Both the position numbers and the translations under genes were made by a program. The notes under the pieces were generated by a model. It had not been told where the DNA came from and searched no databases. It worked only from the letters and a program-made list of their open reading frames with translations. A stretch of 57,366 nt of DNA from Hyphomicrobiales bacterium (GTDB taxonomy: Bacteria; Pseudomonadota; Alphaproteobacteria; Rhizobiales; Beijerinckiaceae). The stretch spans positions 49,402 through 106,767 of the forward strand of contig QBLV01000001.1 of NCBI GenBank assembly GCA_003241815.1, read 5' to 3'. Of the stretch, positions 9,812-19,600 are shown in pieces. Within the stretch, counting starts at the first letter, position 1, and every line of letters begins with the position of its first letter.

Positions 9812-10849
9812 ATGAAACATCTGGTCTCTATTGCTGCCCTCGCCACCACGCTTCTCTGCGGCACCGCCCAGGCCCAGGGGCTGCCGGCGACGAGCTTCAA
9901 CGCGGTCGGCAGCATCGGCAATCTGTCGATGTACACAAGCCGCGAAGTGCCGTTCTGGAACGAGACCGTGCCCAAGGAATCGGGCGGGGCGATCAAGGTG
10001 CAGGTCAAGCCCTTCACCGAGCTTGGCTTCAAGGGCCCGGAAATCTTCCGTCTCGTGTCGGCCGGTACGCTGCAATTCGCCACCACGGTGTTGAACTATA
10101 ATTCCGGCGAGGTCCCGATGAACGAGGCGACCGATCTCGTCGGTCTCGTCGGCTCTGTCGAGGAATTGCAGAAGGTCGTCGACGTTTTCCGCCCGACCTA
10201 CGCCAAGTTCCTCGAGGAGAAGCACGGCCTCAAGCTGCTCGGCTTCGGCACCTATCAGGCGCAGGTGATCTATTGCCGCGACGCCTTCACCAAGGTCGCC
10301 GATCTCAAGGGTCGCAAGGTCCGTGCCTCGGGCGCCTCGCAGCAGGCCTTCGTCAGCCATATCGGCGGCTCGCCGATCAACCTCGCCTTCGCCGAGGTCC
10401 AGCCGGCGCTCGCCAGCGGCGTGATCGACTGCGCCATCACCGGCGCGCTCTCGGGCTATCGTTCGAAATGGCATGAGGCGGCGAAGTTCATCTCGCCGAT
10501 GCCGATCAATTTCGGGCTCTCGGCGCAACTCGCCAATCTGAAATGGTGGAACACGCTCGATCCGAAGGTCCAGGCCTTCCTCACCGACAACCTGCGCAAG
10601 CTCGAGGATTCGATCTTCGACCAGGCCAAGACCGAGACGCAGACGGGTCTCGACTGCAACACCGGGAAGGCCTGCAGCGAAGGCGCCCCGGCGGCGATGA
10701 AGCTGGTTCCGGTGACGCCGGAGGACGAGGCTCTGCGTAAGGATGCCCTGACAAAGGTCATTCTGCCCGCCTTTGCCGGCCGCTGCGGCCCCGACTGCGT
10801 GACCACCTGGAACGGCACCATCGGCGCCTTTCTCAAGGTCAAGATCTGA
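9812..10849 (+). CDS. TRAP transporter substrate-binding protein (DctP family)
   Basis: Signal peptide MKHLVSIAALATTLLCGTAQAQ; FRLVSAGTLQFATTVLNY, DLKGRKVRASGASQQAFVSHIGGSPINLAFAEVQPALASGVIDCAITG. Confidence 0.9.
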   Translation: MKHLVSIAALATTLLCGTAQAQGLPATSFNAVGSIGNLSMYTSREVPFWNETVPKESGGAIKVQVKPFTELGFKGPEIFRLVSAGTLQFATTVLNYNSGEVPMNEATDLVGLVGSVEELQKVVDVFRPTYAKFLEEKHGLKLLGFGTYQAQVIYCRDAFTKVADLKGRKVRASGASQQAFVSHIGGSPINLAFAEVQPALASGVIDCAITGALSGYRSKWHEAAKFISPMPINFGLSAQLANLKWWNTLDPKVQAFLTDNLRKLEDSIFDQAKTETQTGLDCNTGKACSEGAPAAMKLVPVTPEDEALRKDALTKVILPAFAGRCGPDCVTTWNGTIGAFLKVKI

Positions 10850-10882
10850 TCGGGAGACCTTGAAGCAAAGTGTCCTCGCGAG

Positions 10883-10904
10883 CGTTCCCGGCATTGTGGG
10901 AACG
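10883..10904. terminator. Hairpin after TRAP operon, candidate terminator (no obvious U-tract)
   Basis: cgttccc-ggcattgt-gggaacg perfect 7-bp stem with outer gaagca/tgcttc pairing. Confidence 0.35.
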
Positions 10905-10932
10905 GTCCTATGCTTCGCGACACCGGGGGCAC

Positions 10933-10943
10933 AACAGCCCTTA
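10933..10943. repeat. Left copy of 11-bp direct repeat aacagccctta
   Basis: Identical to 11481..11491; brackets the serine recombinase remnant. Confidence 0.6.
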
Positions 10944-10970
10944 CCGCCGTGCCTTGCTAGCCGTGCCTTG

Positions 10971-11478
10971 CTACTTGCGGGCGGGTCTGGGGATTGCGAT
11001 TGCCACTTCCGGGCGTTCAACAACGCCCGGAAATGGTCGCGATGCTGCCCTGACAGCATGGAAGATTTCCGCCGCGGCGATGGCGGGATGGGGCACCGCC
11101 TTCTCAGGGTGCTCGCCGGTATCGTTGACGCGAGAGATGCGCTTTCCCGTCGCGGGATCCTTGACCATGCTCACGCGATTCCAGATGAGCCGGCCACCAT
11201 AAAGAGGGCTGAGAAGGAGGCCGTGGCCGCGAGTGCGTTTGCCGCTGGTCGTCACGGCCGCCCAACGGCGAGGGACGGCCTCATCGTTCAGCCGACCGGC
11301 GATCTCACGCGGTCTGCTGCCCGCGAGATACTCGTCGAAGATGCGGCGGATGACGGTCGCCTCCTCTTCAACGATGGCGAACTCGCCCGGACGGCCCGGC
11401 ATTGGCTCATAGCCATAGGCTCGGCCGCCGGGCTGCGACCCTCCCTGACGACCCCTGCCATGCCCCGGCGGACCTTCT
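10971..11478 (-). pseudogene. Large serine recombinase ('Recombinase' domain) fragment, truncated and frameshifted
   Basis: GRAYGYEPMPGRPGEFAIVEEEATVIRRIFDEYLAGSRPREIAGRLNDEAVPRRW...SPLYGGRLIWNRV; upstream QKVRRGMAGVVREGRSP continues in another frame (shift near 11425-11433); catalytic N-terminus missing. Confidence 0.8.
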
Positions 11479-11480
11479 GA

Positions 11481-11491
11481 AACAGCCCTTA
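11481..11491. repeat. Right copy of 11-bp direct repeat aacagccctta
   Basis: Identical to 10933..10943. Confidence 0.6.
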
Positions 11492-11729
11492 ACGGTTTGG
11501 GCCTTCAGCGGGCGGGTTTAAGCGAGGAACCCCAGAGCTGGTGAGATCTCGCTATCGATCAGCAATCCGTCCGACATGGCCCAGAGCAGCCTTTTTAAGG
11601 TGAATCGATCTCTTCGCATGTTGCAGAGGGGAATGATCGATGCGACAGAGCCGTCAGGGTGCACCGTGTCGATTGCCGAGCGGGCAGGATTTGCGTGGGT
11701 CGGGCCGCCAGCGCAGGATCATTGCGCCT

Positions 11730-11864
11730 ATGTCACGCCCCCTTTCCGAACTTCGCCGGTTTTTGAGCAACGAGGCCACAGGCGGCATCATTTTGATGGG
11801 CGTGACGTCCCTCGGGGGGTTTACGAGCATTGAGTTGAAGATCGACGGGACTCCTTTCCCATGA
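11730..11864 (+). pseudogene. NhaA-type Na+/H+ antiporter N-terminal remnant (44 aa), ATGA-coupled to mrpA
   Basis: MSRPLSELRRFLSNEATGGIILMGVTSLGGFTSIELKIDGTPFP: RFLSNEATGGIILM resembles the NhaA N-terminus; stop TGA overlaps the mrpA ATG. Confidence 0.6.
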
Positions 11865-14710
11865 GTTTGTGGTTGATCCCGCTGATCCCGTTCTTTGCGG
11901 CGGTCTTGCCGCCGTTGACGATCCGCTCGGGTCGGAATGTCTGTGCCACGGTCACGGCTCTGGCGACGTTGCTCGCCCTCGCGCTACTGCTCTCGCATGC
12001 GCCGGCCGTCTATCGCGGCGAAATCGTCCAGACGCGGCTGGATTGGCTGCCGCAGATCGGCCTGTCGTTTTCCTTCTTCATCGATGGGCTGGGTCTGTTC
12101 TTCGCCACGATGATCCTCGGGATCGGCCTACTGGTGATCGTCTATGCGCGCTTCTATCTCAGCCGCAACGACCCGATCGGGCGCTTCTACGCCTATCTGC
12201 TGCTGTTCCAGGGCGCGATGGTGGGTGTCGTCCTCTCCGACAACATCCTGCTTCTGCTGGTGTTCTGGGAACTGACGAGCCTGACCTCCTTCCTGCTGAT
12301 CGGCTATTGGCGGCACCTGCCCGAGGCCCGGCAAGGCGCGCGGATGGCGCTGGTCGTCACCGGCGGTGGCGGCTTGCTCCTGATCGCGGGCATGCTGCTG
12401 CTGGGCCACATCGCCGGATCCTACGAGCTGTCGGAGATCCTGAAACGGGGCGAACTGATCAAGGCCTCGCCACTCTATCTGCCGATGCTGCTGCTGGTGC
12501 TCGGCGGCGCCTTCACGAAATCGGCGCAGTTTCCGTTCCATTTCTGGCTGCCGCACGCCATGGCCGCGCCGACGCCGGTTTCGGCCTATCTGCATTCTGC
12601 GACCATGGTGAAGGCCGGGATCTTCCTGCTGGCGCGTCTGTGGCCGGTGTTGGCCGGCACCGATGCCTGGTTCCTGATCGTGGCGCCCGTTGGGCTCGTC
12701 ACCATGCTGGTCGCGGCCTGGATCGCCATCTTCAAGGATGATTTGAAGGGGCTCCTGGCCTTCTCGACCGTCAGCCATCTCGGCCTGATGACGATGCTCC
12801 TGGGTTTCGGCACGCCAATGGCGGCGGTGGCCGCCGTGTTCCACATCCTCAACCACGCGACCTTCAAGGCAGCCCTGTTCATGGGCGCCGGCATCATCGA
12901 CCATGAAACCGGCACGCGCGACATCCGCAGGCTCGGCGGTTTGCTGACGCTGATGCCGATCACCGCGACGCTGGTGCTGATCGCATCGGCCTCGATGGCG
13001 GGCATCCCGCTGTTCAACGGCTTCCTGTCGAAGGAGATGATGCTGGAAGAGGCCTTGAAGACCTCTTATGCGGGCATGCCTTGGCTGTTTCCGGTGATGG
13101 CCGGACTGGCGACACTGTTTTCGGTCGCCTATTCGGCAAGGCTCGCGGTGCGCGTGTTCTTCGGCCCGAAGCGGCACGACTATCCCTCCCACCCGCACGA
13201 TCCGCCGGTCGGGATGTGGGGGCCGGTCGCCGTCCTCGTCGTGCTGGTCGTGGCGATCGGGCTCCTGCCCGCGCTGATCGCGGGACCGATCGTCGCGCAC
13301 ACGGCGCTGGCGGTCATCGGCGGGCCGTTGCCGTCCTATTATCTCTCGATCTGGCACGGGGTGACACCGGCCCTGCTGACGAGCATGGGGGCGACGGTCG
13401 CCGGTGCGGCGCTGTTCCTGGCCTACCAGACCATCAACCGCATCCGCCTCGGCCTGCCCCGGCCGGACGCCAAGACGCTGTTCGACCGCGTCATCGCCGG
13501 CACGGTAGCAGGAGCGGACTGGGCCATCGCGCGCAGCCATACCGGATCGCTGCAGCTCTATTTCGCCATCATCCTCGGCGCCGTGGTGGTGCTGGCGGCC
13601 GGCGGCTTCTGGAGCGCGTCGCATGGCGCCGGGACCCGCGCGACGCTGCCGATGTCGCTGCCGGCCGGCATCGCCTGGTTCGCCCTGGTCGCCGCCAGCG
13701 TGGCTGCCGCCCTGCGCCACCACGACCGCGTCTTCGCCCTTGTGTTGACCAGCATCGTCGGCCTCGTGGTGTCGCTGCTCTTCCTGCAGTTCTCCGCGCC
13801 CGATCTCGCCCTGACGCAGATCTCCGTCGATGTGGTGACCACTGTCCTGCTGTTGCTCGCGCTCAACCTGCTGCCCAAAACGACGCCCCGGGAAGGCTCC
13901 CCGCTGCTGCGCTCCCGCGACGCAGGGATCGCGGCCGTGGCCGGCCTGGGCGTCGCGGGGCTTGCCTACGCCGTGATGACCAGGGGCTTCGAGACGATCT
14001 CGGCCTATCATCTGGAGCAGTCGAAGCCCGGCGGCGGCGGCACCAATGTCGTCAACGTCATCCTCGTCGATTTCCGCGGCTTCGATACGTTCGGCGAGAT
14101 CATCGTGCTCGGCATCGCGGCGCTGGCCATCTTCGCGCTGCTCGATCACCCGTTCGGCCGTGCCTCGGCGCGCCGGCTGGCCAGCATTCGCTTCGCGGAA
14201 GAGGCGCGCGACGCCCATCCCATGATGTTGGTGGTGGCGACGCGGGCGCTCTTGCCTTTGGCGCTGACGGTCGGCGTCTACATTCTCCTGCGCGGCCACA
14301 ATCTGCCGGGTGGAGGCTTCATCGCGGGCCTCGTCGTCGCCATGGCGCTGATCATGCAGTACATGGCGAGCGGCTATGTCTGGGCGAACGCCCGCGCGCG
14401 CATCGACTCGCAGGCCATGATCGGGGCCGGCATCGTCATCGCCGGACTGACCGGTATCGGCTCATGGGTGTTCGGCCGGCCCTTCCTGACCAGCTCCTTC
14501 GGCTATTTCTCGCTGCCGCTGGTTGGACAATTCGAACTGGCGACGGCGATGGCCTTCGATCTCGGCGTCTTCCTCGCCGTCGTCGGCGCGGTGTTGTTGT
14601 CCTTGTCACAGATTTCGCGCGTCCAGCAGCGCGCGGAGCGCTCGCCCGTCACCGATAATCCGATGGACATCGTGCTGGCCCCCGAAACGGCCATGGCGAA
14701 GGAGAGCTGA
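11861..14710 (+). CDS. mrpA: Mrp/Pha multisubunit Na+(K+)/H+ antiporter, fused A/B subunit
   Basis: 949 aa; NuoL-like core plus C-terminal MnhB-like domain (LLPLALTVGVYILLRGHNLPGGGFIAGLVVAMALIMQYMA). Confidence 0.93.
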   Translation: MSLWLIPLIPFFAAVLPPLTIRSGRNVCATVTALATLLALALLLSHAPAVYRGEIVQTRLDWLPQIGLSFSFFIDGLGLFFATMILGIGLLVIVYARFYLSRNDPIGRFYAYLLLFQGAMVGVVLSDNILLLLVFWELTSLTSFLLIGYWRHLPEARQGARMALVVTGGGGLLLIAGMLLLGHIAGSYELSEILKRGELIKASPLYLPMLLLVLGGAFTKSAQFPFHFWLPHAMAAPTPVSAYLHSATMVKAGIFLLARLWPVLAGTDAWFLIVAPVGLVTMLVAAWIAIFKDDLKGLLAFSTVSHLGLMTMLLGFGTPMAAVAAVFHILNHATFKAALFMGAGIIDHETGTRDIRRLGGLLTLMPITATLVLIASASMAGIPLFNGFLSKEMMLEEALKTSYAGMPWLFPVMAGLATLFSVAYSARLAVRVFFGPKRHDYPSHPHDPPVGMWGPVAVLVVLVVAIGLLPALIAGPIVAHTALAVIGGPLPSYYLSIWHGVTPALLTSMGATVAGAALFLAYQTINRIRLGLPRPDAKTLFDRVIAGTVAGADWAIARSHTGSLQLYFAIILGAVVVLAAGGFWSASHGAGTRATLPMSLPAGIAWFALVAASVAAALRHHDRVFALVLTSIVGLVVSLLFLQFSAPDLALTQISVDVVTTVLLLLALNLLPKTTPREGSPLLRSRDAGIAAVAGLGVAGLAYAVMTRGFETISAYHLEQSKPGGGGTNVVNVILVDFRGFDTFGEIIVLGIAALAIFALLDHPFGRASARRLASIRFAEEARDAHPMMLVVATRALLPLALTVGVYILLRGHNLPGGGFIAGLVVAMALIMQYMASGYVWANARARIDSQAMIGAGIVIAGLTGIGSWVFGRPFLTSSFGYFSLPLVGQFELATAMAFDLGVFLAVVGAVLLSLSQISRVQQRAERSPVTDNPMDIVLAPETAMAKES

Positions 14711-14711
14711 C

Positions 14712-15095
14712 GTGGAATTGCTTGTCTCCAGCGCCACGGGCGTGATGACGGCGGTCGGGATCTATCTCCTGCTCAGCGCAAGGACCTTCCCGGTCATCCT
14801 GGGCCTGACCTTCCTGTCCTATGCCGTCAACGTGTTCCTGTTCTCGATGGGGCGCCTGACCATCAACCAGCCGCCGATCATCGGCGCGACAACGGCGGGG
14901 TATTCCGATCCGCTGCCGCAGGCTCTCGTCCTGACCGCGATCGTGATCTCCTTCGGCATGACCGCGCTGATCGTCGTGCTGGCGCTGCGCGGCTTCCTCG
15001 AAGCGGGAACCGACGAGGTCGATCTCGCCATTCCGCGCGAAGGCGGCCCGGCGGATGCCGGGACCAAGGGCGATATGGCACGGCCGCAACCATGA
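14712..15095 (+). CDS. mrpC: Mrp antiporter subunit C
   Basis: GTG start; MELLVSSATGVMTAVGIYLLLSARTFPVILGLTFLSYAVNVFLFSMG, NuoK-like. Confidence 0.9.
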   Translation: MELLVSSATGVMTAVGIYLLLSARTFPVILGLTFLSYAVNVFLFSMGRLTINQPPIIGATTAGYSDPLPQALVLTAIVISFGMTALIVVLALRGFLEAGTDEVDLAIPREGGPADAGTKGDMARPQP

Positions 15096-16654
15096 ACCAC
15101 TGGATCGTCGTCCCCACAGTCCTGCCGGCCATGACGGCAGCACTTCTTCTGATCCTCGCGCTGCCTCATCACCTCAAGCACCAGCGTGTGGTCTCGATCG
15201 GCGCGACCGTGCTGATGCTCGCGCTCGCCATCGGCCTGCTGATGTTGGCCGGCGACGGAGCCCCCCGCGCGTATTTCCTCGGCAACTGGCCGGCGCCGTT
15301 CGGCATCGTGCTGGTATTGGACCGGCTGTCGGCGATCATGCTGCTGCTGACCGCGGCGCTGGCACTGGCCGTCGTGATCTACGCCTCTACCGGCTGGGAC
15401 ACGCGCGGGCGGCACTTCCATGCGCTGATGCAGTTCCAGTTGCTCGGCGTCAACGGCGCCTTCCTGACCGGGGATCTGTTCAACCTGTTCGTCTTCTTCG
15501 AGGTCATGCTGATCGCTTCCTACGGGCTGATGCTGCATGGCGGCGGCGCGGTGCGGCTGAAGGCAGGCTTTCATTACGTCGCGATCAACCTGATCGCCTC
15601 GACGCTGTTCCTGTTCGGCGTCGGTCTGATCTATGCGATCACCGGCACGCTCAACATGGCCGATCTCGCGGGCAAGGTCGCGGCCGTCTCGGCCGACGAC
15701 CAGGCGCTGCTGAAGACCGGGGCGATGCTGCTGTTCGTGGTGTTCGCCACAAAGGCGGCGCTGGTGCCGCTGCACTGGTGGCTGCCGAGCGCCTATGCGG
15801 CCACCTCGGCGCCGGCGGCGGCCATGTTCATGATCATGACCAAGGTTGGCGCCTATGCGATCATCCGCGTCTATGGGCTGATCTTCGGTGCGGATGCCGG
15901 GCCGCTCGGTGCCCTCGTCGCGCCGATCGTCATCCCGGCTGCTCTCGTCACGCTCGTCGTCGGCGCCGTCGGAGTGCTGGCCAGTCGGAGCCTGAGCGAT
16001 CTCGTCTGTTTTTCCGTCATCGCCTCGATGGGCAACCTGCTGATCGCGGTGGGGCTGTTCGACGGCGTCGGCACGACGGCCGCGCTCTACTACATCATCC
16101 ACAGCACGCTGACGGGCGCCGCCCTGTTCCTGCTCGTGGATCTGATCTCCCAGCGCCGGGGCAAGCTGATGGACAGGCTGGAGCCCGCACCGGCCATCGC
16201 CAACGAGACGATACTGGGCGCGCTGTTCTTTTTGGGTGCCATCGCGATGGTGGGCATGCCGCCGCTGTCGGGCTTCATCGGCAAGCTGCTGATCCTCGAG
16301 GCGACCCGCGAAGCCCCCCAAGCACCCCTGATCTGGGCCATCGTGCTCGGCTCCAGCCTGCTGATGATGATCGGCTTCGCGCGCGCAGGCTCGGTCGTCT
16401 TCTGGAACAATCCGAAACCGGCGAGCGATTTGGGCGAGGCCGGCGTAGCGCCCAGTCGCGACGGGCTGAGCGCGAGCGCTCTCGTGCCGATCGTCGTCGT
16501 CGGCCTGCTCCTGGGTGCGACCGCCGCATTGTCGTTCGGCGCCGGGCCGCTCACCAGCGGGTTCCAGGCGACCTCAGCGCAACTGCTCGACAAGGCCGGG
16601 TACATTCGCGCAGTGCTTGCCCCTGCTGCGGGCGTCGCCATGGGGGAGAACTAG
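15092..16654 (+). CDS. mrpD: Mrp antiporter subunit D
   Basis: 520 aa NuoN/M-like; FNLFVFFEVMLIASYGLMLHG, ATKAALVPLHWWLPSAYAATSAPAAAMF. Confidence 0.93.
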   Translation: MNHWIVVPTVLPAMTAALLLILALPHHLKHQRVVSIGATVLMLALAIGLLMLAGDGAPRAYFLGNWPAPFGIVLVLDRLSAIMLLLTAALALAVVIYASTGWDTRGRHFHALMQFQLLGVNGAFLTGDLFNLFVFFEVMLIASYGLMLHGGGAVRLKAGFHYVAINLIASTLFLFGVGLIYAITGTLNMADLAGKVAAVSADDQALLKTGAMLLFVVFATKAALVPLHWWLPSAYAATSAPAAAMFMIMTKVGAYAIIRVYGLIFGADAGPLGALVAPIVIPAALVTLVVGAVGVLASRSLSDLVCFSVIASMGNLLIAVGLFDGVGTTAALYYIIHSTLTGAALFLLVDLISQRRGKLMDRLEPAPAIANETILGALFFLGAIAMVGMPPLSGFIGKLLILEATREAPQAPLIWAIVLGSSLLMMIGFARAGSVVFWNNPKPASDLGEAGVAPSRDGLSASALVPIVVVGLLLGATAALSFGAGPLTSGFQATSAQLLDKAGYIRAVLAPAAGVAMGEN

Positions 16655-16657
16655 GCG

Positions 16658-17149
16658 ATGGTCAGGCGCTTTTTCCCTCACCCCATGCTGACGGTCTGGA
16701 TCGTCGCGGTCTGGGTCCTGCTCGCCAACGAGATCACCTTCGGCCATCTGGTTCTGGGCCTGATCCTTGGGGTCCTCATTCCCTTGGGCACCAGCGCCTA
16801 TTGGCCGGGGCGCCCGCGCATCGGCGCTCCGCTGATGATGATCGAATTCATGCTGGTGGTGCTCTGGGACATCGTGGTGTCCAACATTCAGGTCGCTTCC
16901 CTGATCCTGTTACGCCGCGGCGACACCCTGCGTTCACAGTTCATCACCTTGCCGCTGGATCTCAAGACTCCGGAAGCGATCACCGTTCTGGCCGGGACGA
17001 TCACGATGACGCCGGGCACGGTCTCGGCCGATGTCAGCGCAGACGGGCGCGCCCTGCTCGTGCACTGCCTCGAAACCGACGGCGCCGAGGACACCATCGC
17101 CCAGATCAAGCACCGCTACGAACGCAGGCTGAAAAGGATATTCGAATGA
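16658..17149 (+). CDS. mrpE: Mrp antiporter subunit E
   Basis: 163 aa; FPHPMLTVWIVAVWVLLANEITFGHLVLGLILG, TMTPGTVSADVSADGRALLVHCL. Confidence 0.9.
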   Translation: MVRRFFPHPMLTVWIVAVWVLLANEITFGHLVLGLILGVLIPLGTSAYWPGRPRIGAPLMMIEFMLVVLWDIVVSNIQVASLILLRRGDTLRSQFITLPLDLKTPEAITVLAGTITMTPGTVSADVSADGRALLVHCLETDGAEDTIAQIKHRYERRLKRIFE

Positions 17150-17415
17150 TCGCAACCGCCTGTCTGATCGCGCTGATTGCCACCAGCGTCGCCATCCTCT
17201 TGAACCTCTATCGGATGGTGCTGGGCCCCGACGTGACCGACCGCATCCTGGCACTCGACACGATGGTCATCAACGCCATCGCGCTGATCGTGCTGCTCGG
17301 CATCTACTACGGCACAACGATGTATTTCGAGGCGGCGATGCTGATCGCCATGGTCGGCTTCGTGACGACCGTGGCCTTCTGCAAATACCTGCTCCGCGGC
17401 AATGTGATCGAATAG
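17146..17415 (+). CDS. mrpF: Mrp antiporter subunit F
   Basis: MIATACLIALIATSVAILLNLYRMVLGPDVTDRILALDTMVINAIALIVLLGI. Confidence 0.9.
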   Translation: MIATACLIALIATSVAILLNLYRMVLGPDVTDRILALDTMVINAIALIVLLGIYYGTTMYFEAAMLIAMVGFVTTVAFCKYLLRGNVIE

Positions 17416-17423
17416 GACGCAGC

Positions 17424-17783
17424 ATGCACTGGATTGGCGAAGCGGCCGTCACGGCCTTGATCCTCATCGGAGCCTTCTTCCTGCTCGTCGGCTCCTTCGG
17501 TCTGGCCAAGCTGCCCGACATGATGCGCCGCCTGCACGGGCCTTCCAAGTCGACGACACTCGGCATCGGCTCGCTGCTGATTGCCTCGATGCTGTATTTC
17601 GCGGTCGTCGGCGAACACATTTCGTTCCACGAACTGCTGATTACGATCTTCCTCTTCCTGACCGCACCCGTGACCGCGCATATGCTGGCCAAGGCACATA
17701 TCCTGCGGTCTCAGAAAGACCGGAGCAGCCTGCCACCGACGGGCCAGCCCAGTGGATGGGCAACCCTCGACGTCGACAAGTGA
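17424..17783 (+). CDS. mrpG: Mrp antiporter subunit G
   Basis: GSFGLAKLPDMMRRLHGPSKSTTLGIGSLL...TAPVTAHMLAKAH. Confidence 0.9.
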   Translation: MHWIGEAAVTALILIGAFFLLVGSFGLAKLPDMMRRLHGPSKSTTLGIGSLLIASMLYFAVVGEHISFHELLITIFLFLTAPVTAHMLAKAHILRSQKDRSSLPPTGQPSGWATLDVDK

Positions 17784-18200
17784 ACTGGAGGCGACGAGAC
17801 GGGCTCGCCGTCCCGTCGCCCGGGGCACGAATGCCGCCGTCCGCCGCCGACGCCATCCCAGGGCGCAACGAGGCCGTCATCGCGTAGCGCGGGATGGCCG
17901 CAACCGAGGCCTCGCCGGGAATATGCGTCTTTCCAGCTTGCGCTGTTCGCTTATGTCTTGACGTTCGCCGAGACGAGGCCGCAGGGCTTGTCTACGCTGC
18001 CTATGGGGGCGTCTATATCGCTGCGTCGCTGACTTGCTCTGGGCCTTCGAAGACATCCGCCCCGACCCCTTGGATACCGCAGGCGCAGGCCTGTGCCTTA
18101 TGGCGCCGCAACGATCACCGCAGCGCCACGTTGACCAAGTCAGGTCGCGTCAGCATCTGTCTGCCGCTCGCCATCGCTGAACTGTGGAGACCGACTTTCG

Positions 18201-19226
18201 ATGACCCAGGCCGCCCGCGTTACCCTCAGTCGTTTTCTGATCGAACAACAGCGCGAGGGCGGGAACCTGCCTCCCCAACTGCGCCTGCTGATCGAGGTCG
18301 TGGCGCGCGCCTGCAAGGCGATCAGCCATACGGTGAACAAGGGCGAGCTCGGAGGCGTTCTGGGCAGCCTCGGCAGCGAGAACGTCCAGGGCGAGGTCCA
18401 GAAGAAGCTCGACGTGATCTCCAACGACATCCTGCTCGAGGCCAATGAATGGGGCGGTAATCTCGCGGCGCTGGCCTCGGAGGAGATGGAAGCCATCCAC
18501 CTCATTCCGCACCGCTATCCCAAGGGCGAGTATCTGCTCGTCTACGATCCAATCGACGGCTCCAGCAATATCGACGTCAACCTGAGCGTCGGCACGATCT
18601 TCTCGGTACTGGCCGCCCCGGAGGACGCCTCGCAGCGTGTCGTGACAGAGCAGGACTTCCTCCAGCCCGGGTTCCGTCAGGTCGCAGCGGGCTATGCGAT
18701 CTATGGTCCTCAGACCAGCCTCGTCTTGACCTTCGGCCAAGGCGTGTTCGGCTTCACGCTCGATCGCGAGGTTGGCTCCTGGGTGCTGACGCGCCGCAAC
18801 ATCATGATCCCCTCAGGAAACCGCGAATTTGCCGTCAACATGTCCAACCAGCGTCACTGGGCGCCGCCCGTCCGCCGTTATATCGAGGACTGCATAGCGG
18901 GCCGCGACGGTCCCCGTGGTGTCGATTTCAACATGCGCTGGACCGGTTCGATGGTGGCCGACATCGAGCGTGTGCTGACGCGGGGCGGCATCTTTCTCTA
19001 TCCGTGGGACGACCGGGAGCCCGACCGCGCAGGGAAGTTGCGGCTGATGTATGAGGCCAACCCGATCGGCATGATCATCGAGCAAGCGGGCGGGATGGCG
19101 ATCGACGGCCGCGACCGTATCCTCGACATCGCACCCGTAGGCCTGCACCAGCGCGTCGCGGTTATCCTGGGTGCAGCCGACGAGGTCGAGGTCGCCAGGC
19201 GGTACTTTTCGATGCCGTCCGTGTAG
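18201..19226 (+). CDS. fbp: Class I fructose-1,6-bisphosphatase
   Basis: [59 protein letters not shown]. Confidence 0.93.
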   Translation: MTQAARVTLSRFLIEQQREGGNLPPQLRLLIEVVARACKAISHTVNKGELGGVLGSLGSENVQGEVQKKLDVISNDILLEANEWGGNLAALASEEMEAIHLIPHRYPKGEYLLVYDPIDGSSNIDVNLSVGTIFSVLAAPEDASQRVVTEQDFLQPGFRQVAAGYAIYGPQTSLVLTFGQGVFGFTLDREVGSWVLTRRNIMIPSGNREFAVNMSNQRHWAPPVRRYIEDCIAGRDGPRGVDFNMRWTGSMVADIERVLTRGGIFLYPWDDREPDRAGKLRLMYEANPIGMIIEQAGGMAIDGRDRILDIAPVGLHQRVAVILGAADEVEVARRYFSMPSV

Positions 19227-19448
19227 CGAGAACCAACCCATTGAATCAAATTTCCTGCTGCCTCACTGTTTCCGAGACGGTCCCACTCAACATTCCCACA
19301 CAGGGTGACGACCGTCGGCGGAATTTCCCTTGTTTTTAAAGGAATTCAGGACCAGCCGGTGGGTCGGAGGCCTCGCCTGGTCTTAGCTCCTTTGAGACGC
19401 GCGACGTCCGCCGCCTCGGTTCGTAAAACGGAATGCCATTTGAATTTT

Positions 19449-19484
19449 GTCGCGGGGGGACGATATGAGTCCCTCTCGCTACCA
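19449..19484 (+). repeat. Intergenic hairpin element, copy 1, resembling a tRNA-Met 3' end
   Basis: gtcgcggggggacgatatgagtccctctcgctaccat; 22/24 identity over ggggggacgRtatgWgtccctctc with copy 2 at 31451; shares gagtccctctc..gctacca with tRNA-Met 3' end (3021-3041). Confidence 0.6.
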
Positions 19485-19600
19485 TCAGATTGCAACACCG
19501 GCAGGGCGCAGTTGATCGTCCGCAGGGTTGCAACGCCCGAGCAACGCCTCCAGACCGGGCTGAATCCGATCGGGAACGGGGCGTTCCCGGCCCGATACGC

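Noticed and set aside
11007-11032. ttccgggcgtt-caac-aacgcccggaa perfect hairpin considered as terminator
   Set aside because: Lies inside the recombinase remnant's coding frame and has no U-tract; may be coincidental in GC-rich DNA.
10860-11480. 206-aa plus-strand ORF across the recombinase region
   Set aside because: Antisense of the recombinase fragment, which has recognisable domain sequence on the minus strand.
12128-14299. 723-aa minus-strand ORF opposite mrpA
   Set aside because: Antisense to an unambiguous membrane antiporter subunit; Gln/Arg/His-rich artefact.
15055-17145. Long plus-strand frame (part of 15055..17415 ORF) overlapping mrpD/E
   Set aside because: Only its last 90 codons (17146..17415) encode MrpF; the rest is an out-of-frame shadow of mrpD/mrpE.
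17894-18448. 184-aa plus-strand ORF upstream of fbp
   Set aside because: No recognisable domain; overlaps the fbp start in another frame.
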